Shown: positions 5,203 to 5,429 of the stretch, in pieces | Layout: each line of letters starts with the position of its first letter | How positions within the stretch are numbered: the stretch's first letter is position 1 | Assembly: GCA_030626465.1 (NCBI GenBank) | Contig: DAOUOU010000178.1 | Coordinates: 1-5,429, forward strand | Source: Bacteroidales bacterium | Lineage (GTDB): Bacteria > Bacteroidota > Bacteroidia > Bacteroidales > UBA10428 | DNA length: 5,429 nt | Direction: 5' to 3' | Program-made: the position numbers and the translations under genes | The notes under the pieces: model-generated | What the model was told of the DNA's origin: nothing | Databases searched by the model: none | The model's input: the letters and a program-made list of their open reading frames with translations, nothing else

Positions 5203-5429
5203 GTTGATTTTTTAAAAAGCCTGGGTTCAGGCCAACCCCCAGGCGGTTGTCATTAACTACATAATTGTAGCCACCATTTCCTGTCTTTCCAGGCTGTATA
5301 ACAAATTGAGTTTGTGTGCTCAAACTCATTGCTACCGTTTTACCTATGCTCACCATCACAGTTTTTCGGTTCTGAACTCGCACATTAGAACCTGGGAATG
5401 TGGTTCCTTCTTCTGTTTTTGCATAGCCC
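5183..5429 (-). CDS. 3' end of an unidentified ORF running through a terminator, doubtful
   Basis: A minus-strand frame is open from the window edge to a TAA at 5185-5183. It encodes a polar, strand-rich tail (for example VRVQNRKTVMVSIGKTVAMS and GNGGYNYVVNDNRLGVGLNP) and I do not recognise it. Against it being a normal gene end, the last codons (NPGFLKNQHERPKY) are read through the terminator hairpin and its T-tract, and the frame overlaps the first 20 nt of the HNH gene. For it, there is no other frame open across the same stretch, and the next 82 or so codons are uninterrupted. An internal GTG at 5383 could be a start, but the frame is open upstream, so it is treated as partial. Confidence 0.35.
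   Translation of the reverse strand, partial: GYAKTEEGTTFPGSNVRVQNRKTVMVSIGKTVAMSLSTQTQFVIQPGKTGNGGYNYVVNDNRLGVGLNPGFLKNQHERPKY
5208..5244 (-). terminator. Rho-independent terminator, minus strand
   Basis: On the minus strand GCCTGGG (5244-5238) pairs with CCCAGGC (5225-5219) across a 12-nt loop. The stem can extend with AACC/GGTT pairing if two C residues bulge. TTTTTAAAAAA (5218-5208) follows. The U-tract ends only about 11 nt before the ATG of the HNH gene, so either the terminator is leaky or regulated, or the HNH transcript begins by some route not visible here. Confidence 0.75.

Noticed and set aside
1..5429. CRISPR arrays, tRNA genes or insertion-sequence ends
   Set aside because: I saw no spaced direct repeats, no cloverleaf-like segments with a TTCGA arm, and no transposase or flanking terminal inverted repeats.

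Overview
The window looks like part of the early/replication region of a phage or prophage of a Bacteroidetes host. All supportable genes lie on the minus strand in one tightly packed series. The DNA is AT-rich. Starts are preceded by A/T-rich leaders with no recognisable AGGAGG-type Shine-Dalgarno, as is usual in Bacteroidetes. Several products (Toprim primase, the 'GDKLDILQD...DWYI' protein, the 'VPQAKQASNSAQALINLVK' protein) resemble families I know from Bacteroidetes phages and prophages. Host and element type are inferences from these traits; no structural, integrase or lysis gene is in view.

Layout in the direction of transcription (right to left): (1) 5429-5183, an open frame cut by the window edge whose 3' end runs through a terminator-like hairpin (5208-5244). 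(2) 5202-4657, a zinc-ribbon HNH nuclease. (3) 4656-4467, a gene-poor stretch with a 31-codon ORF, a plus-strand hairpin and a strong minus-strand terminator (4491-4520). (4) 4466-4170, a small conserved phage-type protein with an ERERQ...KHD signature. (5) 4173-3664, a coiled-coil protein. (6) 3680-3465 and 3465-3253, two small unknown proteins. (7) 3260-2376, three SANT/Myb-like helical repeats followed by an HNH_3-like domain. (8) 2389-1925, 1907-1500 and 1498-1166, three small conserved or unknown proteins. (9) 1141 to beyond position 1, the N-terminal 380 residues of a Toprim primase, probably a primase-helicase.

From 4466 leftward nearly every junction is an overlap or a gap of a few bases (ATGA, TAATG, and overlaps of 8 to 17 nt), which indicates one translationally coupled operon ending in the replication primase. 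Two intrinsic terminators on the same strand each sit just before the start of the next gene, so expression of the HNH gene and of the operon probably depends on read-through or antitermination.

The points most worth checking are: the Toprim domain lacking its usual catalytic glutamate; a nuclease with three DNA-binding-like repeats inserted among replication genes; a dnaX-type slippery run placed where a -1 shift would fuse two adjacent genes; and the HNH gene bracketed by terminators. I see no clear evidence of a wholly new system.
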